DNA of 64,000 bases from Podocnemis expansa. Lineage: Eukaryota > Chordata > Testudines > Podocnemididae. Of the stretch, positions 58,640 to 64,000 are shown piece after piece. The position numbers and the translations under genes were made by a program. The stretch is from positions 1,778,613 to 1,842,612 of the forward strand of contig ML681992.1 in NCBI GenBank assembly GCA_007922195.1, written 5' to 3'. The notes under the pieces are model-generated. The model saw only the letters and a list, made by a program, of their open reading frames with translations. It was not told where the DNA came from and did not search any database. How positions within the stretch are numbered: position 1 is the first letter of the stretch; each line of letters opens with the position of its first letter.

Positions 58640-58901
58640 TTATGCGATTGGCTAGCAACATGGCCACCGATGTGGCCCAGGGAGACAGCCATGGTGCCAC
58701 ACCTCCCATGCTGCACTGCCTCTGGAGCGAAATAGCAAGTCCACACTGTGAAAACGCTATTTCGATTCCCTTTTTTTGCTTATTTCGAGGACATAGTTTT
58801 GTTATTTCGAAACAAGTTATTTTGAAATAACATGTTATTTCGAAACAAGTTATTTCGAAATAGCTTGTTTCGAAAGAAGCCCTCTCTGTGTGAACATAGC
58901 C
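58640..58901. repeat. Right subterminal region of the Harbinger transposon
   Basis: Holds the 'gccatggtgccacacctcccatg' block shared with the MITEs, a degenerate central palindrome (about 58728-58768) and an array of ATTTCGAAAT/GTTTCGAAAC palindromes up to the right terminus. Confidence 0.8.
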
Positions 58902-58904
58902 TTA

Positions 58905-59813
58905 AAGAAATCAGCACTGAAAATAAGCAGAATGCCCTATATTTGGTGATTCAGGCACTTAGTGCATTCTTGGACTTTGCATTTAAATTAGATATGGACA
59001 TGATTGGAAATACTGACTTATTTGTACATGCAGTGTCTCAAAACCCTCATTGATGGGGCAGGCAGAGGCTGTCACCAAAGAAAACTTAATATACCTCTAT
59101 AGAGCTCTGTGGAATGAACTCAATAAAAGATAAAATTTTGAAAATAAGAAATCATGAGGTCCCTTCCAACCCTATGATTCTATTCTCCTCTATTCTAAAT
59201 AAAAACAATCTTTAAACCCATGAGATCCATGAGAATGGCTTTGGGTTATAAGAATACCGCAAAGTAGAGTAGAATGACACAGGATTTTTTTTAAGCCCAG
59301 AGGACTGTTGATGCAAACATGTAAAGATGACATTAGAACTAGTCAGGACAATTTGATTAAATGAAATTTCATTGAAATATGTCATCGAAACTGAAGTGTT
59401 TCACTGAGGTATCAGTTTTGACAAACTTTTGTCTGAAGGGTTTTTGCCGTGCAGGGCTCTGGGTATTTCTGCCACAAGAGAAGACAAAAAGACAGAGAGC
59501 GAGAGAGGGAGAGAGAGAGACCTATCTGAAGTGAAAACCAGAGCTTTCTCTGAAATTACCCATTTTGATACAGATTTGTTTTGTAAAAAATTTTGAAAGG
59601 TTTTATTTTTATCCTTTTCTTCGCCCCCCCTTTTGACCATTTGGTGCCCCTGGTAGTATATGAAAATAATATTGTTTCACTTCCCCAAGTACAAGAGTTA
59701 TTCTCAACCTTAGCCTTTGCTTGGTGTGTGTAAAGAGTTGATGAAATTTTCCTATCCACTCACCAACTGTTTTTATCCTATGAAAAGTGCTTGAGATAGT
59801 ATTTGTGAAGAAC
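58905..59813. other. Unassigned stretch with CR1 tail scrap and GA-rich tract
   Basis: A CR1-like 3' tail ('catgaggtcccttccaaccctatgattctatt') lies at 59152-59184, and a GA-rich tract at 59490-59520. No gene. Confidence 0.55.
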
Positions 59814-59816
59814 TTT

Positions 59817-60648
59817 GGCTGTGTTCACACACAGCCCATTATCCCGATAGGGTTGTTCCGGAACAACCAGAGACCGGAACAACCCTAATCCGCAACAACT
59901 TATTTCGAATTAACAAAAAGTTAATTCAAAATAAGGAAAAAGGCGGGAATCGAAATAGCATGTTCACACTGTGAACGTGCTATCTCGTTACCTGCTGCAG
60001 GGGGCTGCAGCCCCCTGGGGGTGAGCCGCTGCTGCGGCTCACCCTGCAGCCCANNNNNNNNNNNNNNNNNNNNNNNNNNNNNNNNNNNNNNNNNNNNNNN
60101 NNNNNNNNNNNNNNNNNNNNNNNNNNNNNNNNNNNNNNNNNNNNNNNNNNNNNTGGGGTGGCTCAGCCCTCTGCCAGAGCTGCCCCCCCGACACCGCCGG
60201 TGGGTCCGGGGAGCCGGGCTCAGCCCGCAGCCCGGGCTGCCCTCCCACCCCGGACCCGCCGGCGGTGTCGGGGGAGCAGCCCAGCACTGAACGCCACCGG
60301 TGCCTGCAGCCCCACTCTGCAGGCGCTGGCCAAGGGACACCCCTCAGCACCCTGGCCAGGGTGCTGAGGGTTCCCTGACCAGGGTGCTGAGGGGGCACCG
60401 CGTGAACAGTTGTTTCGGAACATCTTGTTCCGAAACAACACGTTCACACGCATTGTTCCGAAGCAAGTTGTTCCGCGAGGACATTGTTTCGTCCTCGCAT
60501 GAGGTTTAACTTGTTTCGGAACAACACGGTTGTATCGGAACAGCAGTTCCCGTTGTGCCGATACAACCGTGCGTCGTGTGAACAGCTGAAACCTTGTTCC
60601 GGAACAACCTCCGTTGTTCCGGAACAAGGGGTCTGTGTGAACACAGCC
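59817..60648. mobile_element. Harbinger MITE, TTCCGGAA subfamily, TSD TTT, with assembly gap
   Basis: The left end GGCTGTGTTCACACACAG is matched by GGCTGTGTTCACACAGACC read in reverse from the right end. TTT flanks it at 59814-59816 and 60649-60651. Subterminal palindromes are of the GTTCCGGAAC type rather than TTTCGAAA, with nearly all CpGs intact. A central palindrome lies at 59951-59987 and a further 13-bp inverted repeat at 60526-60538/60558-60570. The GC-rich core contains a 100-N gap. CpG retention suggests a young insertion. Confidence 0.88.
60054..60153. other. Assembly gap (100 N)
   Basis: Exactly 100 ambiguous bases, the usual placeholder for a gap of unknown length, inside the GC-rich core of the MITE. 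Confidence 0.99.
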
Positions 60649-60651
60649 TTT

Positions 60652-61786
60652 GAGAATGTCGGCTGGAAGAACCTATATGAGTGCAGCACATTTACCACTG
60701 TATATATTCTTTAAGATATGGGATGTGGGAAAAAGAGGAACCCAATATAGACCCTTCTGTATTAAGAAACACAACCAAGGAGAATAAAATGATAATAGAG
60801 AAAACAGAAGTTTTAGAGTGGCAAATTTGAGTCAAACAGAAAATGGCTAGGATATCACTTATAAAACTGTTGTTGAGAAAAGACCTTATGACAACAGAAA
60901 GAATTCTTTGCCTTTAATGTTATCCTTAGGCATGTGGAATACACATCATAGGACTCTTACTGACTGACAAACAGGAGATGAATCCAACCAATCCCCAAGC
61001 CATAACAGTCATATGTCAACTGTCATCTTTTCAGGATAAGGACAGAATTCTCAAAGCTGGATGCTAACAAAGAGAAATGTCATACAAAAGATCTAGCATG
61101 TTAATACTCCCTGATGTGAGAATACTATATGAATCTGAAAAAGAACAATGATATATCCCATCACTTGGCACCTCCCTTAGCTTCCACTCCAACTCCTCAA
61201 AGATATCATTCAGAAAGAAATCAGGAACAGCACTTGTTGCCTTACCAAAACTGAGAATTTGTTATAAAAGCCAAGAGTATTTTTTCTGGAATTTGGCAAA
61301 AAGTGAAGGAATCATTAGTCGTTATACATAAGCAGTAAATCAGGGCTCAGAGGTGGAACTGGGCCACTGAGATGATACTTAAGGTCATGCCTAAATGATC
61401 CCATTACAATGTTAGGATTAATAATTATAGCTTAATATGCTCAGTAATTAAAATGTTGAATTCATTAACATTAATAGAACTGTCCAAAGATATATCCATT
61501 TAGACAGTTGTTAAATTTTCCTTATGTATATGTAGAATCTATGAACTTATTTGTAGCTTGTTTTTTAGGTAAACTAGGGCAGAAGGTATGAGTTTGTGAG
61601 TGATACAGGCAGGGTGGCTCTTCACCATCTAGCTCACTAGGTTTTATAGGATGCTGACCTAATATTTTCTAAATTCTAGCAGTGCGCTCAACAAAACACT
61701 CTGTAGGTCCAAAGCCAAGGTAATTAGAGAACTATGACCTGCAATATACCTAAAAGGTGGTGGTTTTGTGAATTTTAGTGTGAAAG
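60652..61786. other. Unassigned AT-rich stretch
   Basis: Nothing supported. Confidence 0.5.
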
Positions 61787-62095
61787 TTAGAGCTAGTCTA
61801 CACTTAAAACTTACAGCAGCACAGCCATACTGGTCCAACTGTGTCACTGTAAGCGTATCTGTGCAGTCATGTTATGTTGCCAGAGAGAGCTCTCCTGCTG
61901 ACATAATATAACCATCTAAATGAGCTCTGGAAGTTATATCGACAGCAGAGCCATCTCCCACTGAGATAGCACTGTTCACAAAACAAGCGCTTTATAGCAG
62001 CGAAACTTTTGTCATTCAGGGGTGGGAGAAAACATTTACATTTCTCCAGCATAAGTGTTAGTGGAAGCAAAGTCTTAGTAAAGCACCTTCAGGGG
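61787..62095. mobile_element. Diverged Harbinger-like MITE fragment
   Basis: The left part 'agagctagtctacacttaaaacttacagcagcacagc' matches a MITE type common in turtles ('gctagtctacacttaaaacgctacagc...'). 'atatcgacagcagagccatctccc' and a diverged right side 'ttctccagcataagtgttag' also fit. No duplication found. Confidence 0.55.
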
Positions 62096-62099
62096 AGAA

Positions 62100-62874
62100 A
62101 AGTCCAAACCAAAATGTTTATCTCAGTGGTTTTTGCCCTGAGGTCCACAGATATCATTTTTTATTACTCTGAAGAGCCACCAGTTTTGCCAGAAGGTTCC
62201 TTTCCCCCTCCTACCCCACTGCAGCCAGTTGTCAGGAGCACTCACTGATGTCCTCCTTGTTTCAGCAAAGAAACCACACATATCCTGTAGCCTTGGGTGC
62301 TCCACCCAGGTCCCATCCATCTGTAGCTCAGGATGGGAGATAAGAGCTTTCCTCAATTTGACTCCAATAGGAACCCCAGTGTACAGAGACTCATGCAAAA
62401 TACTTTGATGTGCTCTCTGCCATCGCCATGGGGAGGGGAGTACTGATCTCCCATTCTCTTGGCTGCAGCTGGTCTTGTAGCCCTTCAGCAACATACTCCC
62501 CCACAGTCCTTAGGCAGCATCTCCCCTCTGCAGCCGGCAGGAAGAGAGTGGTGGGCCATTTTGAAAGATGCCACGGGCCACAGCATGGGAACAGCTGGTG
62601 TATATACAGTAGGAAAAAAAATCTTAGGCAAGTTTCTGAAGAATTTCTTCATGATCTAGTAGGGAAGGGAACTTTCTGTGTGATTTGATGAGGCACAAGA
62701 ATTACTATCACAACGTGAGACAGTATACAACTTTCTCTGAGTTGTCATACAGATATCAGTTATTTTATTTACAAAGAGAAATAATAGATTAAGAACTAGA
62801 AACATAATATTTGGAGCTTATCTTAGATTTTTGTATAGAATTATCAAATTCAGTACTTTTCAGGTGTAATATTT
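62100..62874. other. Unassigned stretch
   Basis: Short open frames on both strands at 62123-62688 have no recognisable domain. Confidence 0.45.
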
Positions 62875-63125
62875 TGCTCAGTACTGTGCTCCACAGTTTG
62901 AGAAAGATGTGGATAATTGCAGAAAATTGAAAGAGCAACAAAGGTAATTAAATAACTAAAACTCACAACCTACACAGAAGGACTGAAAAAAATTTGCTTC
63001 TTTTAATCTAAGAGAAGAGAAGAGAAAAGAAGACTGAAGGATGACCTTATATTTTCTAAGTATGAAAAATAGTTATAAAAAAGAAAGTAATAAGTTAGTT
63101 TCCTTAACCACTAAGGACAGCTCAG
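62875..63125 (+). mobile_element. Degraded CR1 ORF2 C-terminal fragment
   Basis: 'gtgctccacagtttgagaaagatgtggataattg', 'aaagagcaacaaagg' and 'ctttta(at)ctaagagaagagaaga' match the CR1 region after the reverse transcriptase, with many changes. A different and older copy than the one at 63140-64000. Confidence 0.5.
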
Positions 63126-63139
63126 AGAAAGTTCTGAGA

Positions 63140-63185
63140 AAGCTGGCTAGATGATTGGGCTCAGCAGATAAGGATCAATGACTCA
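63140..63185 (+). mobile_element. CR1 LINE, left part before the MITE
   Basis: 'gagaaagctggctagatgattgggctcagcag...gatcaatgactca' matches the CR1 reverse transcriptase segment that precedes PQGSVLG. It continues directly at 63647 once the MITE and one TCA are removed. Confidence 0.8.
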
Positions 63186-63643
63186 GGCTACGTTCACACA
63201 CAGAGGGTTATTTTGATAAAGTTGTTCTGAAACAACTTCTATCAAAATAACACCTTATTTTGAAATACCTTATTTTGAATTAACAAAATGTTAATTCGAA
63301 ATAAGGAACAAAGCGGGAAACGAAATAGCGTGTTCACACTGAGAACATGCTATTTCGTTACCTGCTGCAGGGGGCTGCAGCCCGCTGGGGGTGAGCCGCT
63401 CCTGCAGCTCACCGTGCAGCCCAGAAAGGGGGCTGCAGCCCCAGAAAGGGGGCTGCAGCCACTGGCGGGGGGGTGAGTCGCTGCTGGGCGGCTCAGCCCG
63501 CAGCCCGGGCTGCCCACCCGACACCGCCCTTGACCCGCTGGTTCCCATTGTTTCGAAATAACTGTGCGTCGTGTGCACAGCAGAATTCTTATTTTGAAAC
63601 AACCTATGTTATTTCGAAACAAGAGTGCTGTGTGAACACAACC
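63186..63643. mobile_element. Harbinger MITE nested in CR1, TSD TCA
   Basis: A 458-bp element. The left end GGCTACGTTCACACACAG is matched by GGTTGTGTTCACACAGCAC read in reverse from the right end. TCA flanks it at 63183-63185 and 63644-63646. It contains the central palindrome (63321-63357), a GC-rich core and TTTCGAAA words. Its core ('cctgctgcagggggctgcagcc') is nearly identical to that of the element at 59817. Confidence 0.92.
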
Positions 63644-63646
63644 TCA

Positions 63647-64000
63647 ATGTCTAGTTGGTAACCAGTAACTCGTGGAGTACCCCAGGGGTCGGTCCTGGGG
63701 CCAGTTCTGTTCAAACTCCTCATTAATGATCTCGATCATGGGATAGATTGCACACTCAGTAAATTTGCAGAGGACACCAAGTTGGGGGGAATGGTAAACA
63801 TGCTGGAGGAGAGGGATAGGATTCAGGGAGACCTAGACAAAATGGAGCATTGGGCCAAATGAAATGAGGTTCAAGAAGGACAAGTACAAAGTCCTGCCCT
63901 TAGGATGGAAAAATCCCATGCGCTGCTGTGGGCTGGGGACCAATGCAGAAAAGGACCTGGGGGTTATGGTGGATGGTAAGCTGGATATGAGTCAACAATG
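63647..64000 (+). pseudogene. CR1 reverse transcriptase fragment, runs off window
   Basis: Encodes [27 protein letters not shown] and then FAEDTKLGG, followed by the [12 protein letters not shown] segment and an in-frame stop (tga at about 63859). In CR1 the catalytic motif is FADD; here the first Asp is Glu. The copy is split by the MITE at 63186-63643 and continues past the window end. Confidence 0.88.

Larger units (their letters stand above)
54856..58901. mobile_element. PIF/Harbinger DNA transposon, near-complete, TSD TTA
   Basis: A 4,046-bp element flanked by TTA at 54853-54855 and 58902-58904. The left terminus GGGTATGTTCACACACAG and the right terminus (in reverse GGCTATGTTCACACAGAG) differ at few positions. 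It carries the two genes expected of the superfamily, convergently oriented: a Myb/SANT-like protein (plus) and a DDE transposase (minus). The subterminal 220 bp on the left and about 170 bp on the right are packed with TTTCGAAA palindromes. The many MITEs in the window share its ends, its 'gccatggccac' and 'gtgccacacctcccatg' blocks and its central palindrome, so they are its non-autonomous relatives. It is probably no longer autonomous because of two stops in the transposase. Confidence 0.93.

Noticed and set aside
1..64000. tRNA, rRNA or a prokaryotic defence or metabolic system
   Set aside because: No cloverleaf with matching A and B boxes, no rRNA blocks and no operon structure was seen; the mobile-element content is entirely eukaryotic.

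Overview
The window looks like repeat-rich, AT-biased intergenic or intronic DNA from a sauropsid, most likely a turtle. The evidence is the mix of repeats: CR1 LINEs with reptile-type 3' tails, MIR-type SINEs, Penelope-like retroelements (PLE) with a GIY-YIG domain, hAT elements, and a very active PIF/Harbinger lineage with many MITEs. I recognise no host protein-coding gene, tRNA or rRNA, and no bacterial-type operon. The window is eukaryotic; a run of exactly 100 N (60054-60153) marks an assembly gap.

Layout. 1-5.8 kb: plain AT-rich DNA with one MIR. 5.8-9.6 kb: an hAT MITE, then a PLE copy split by two Harbinger MITEs. 9.6-13.7 kb: old dispersed repeats and a CR1-like reverse transcriptase relic split by a 1,530-bp TGT...ACA insertion with 5-bp target duplications. 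14.5-19 kb: an hAT relic and a CR1 copy into which a PLE tail inserted with a 12-bp duplication. 20.4-22.5 kb: a MIR, a CTAT microsatellite interrupted by an LTR-like element and by a GC-rich block. 25-27 kb: two full-length Harbinger MITEs, one carrying a nested hAT-like element. 27-41.8 kb: mainly unassigned DNA, including about 7 kb (34.65-41.78) almost free of recognisable repeats. 41.8-49.9 kb: an hAT element with an internal minisatellite, a coding-like acidic repeat segment, and a stack of Harbinger MITEs around a CR1 reverse transcriptase pseudogene. 50.9-58.9 kb: further MITEs and the key element, a 4,046-bp Harbinger transposon (54856-58901). 59.8-64 kb: two more MITEs, one nested in a CR1 copy that runs off the window end.

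The Harbinger element carries the two genes expected of its superfamily, convergently arranged: a Myb/SANT-like DNA-binding protein gene on the plus strand and a DDE transposase on the minus strand. The transposase keeps its catalytic triad but has two in-frame TGA codons. At least a dozen non-autonomous relatives share its terminus (GGsTATGTYCACAC type), most of its subterminal layout and a central hairpin. The most interesting pattern is that the subfamilies share the ends but carry different arrays of short palindromes, all built around a CpG centre (TTTCGAAA, GTTCGAAC, AAGTCGACTT, TTCCGGAA types), many now decayed to TG/CA.
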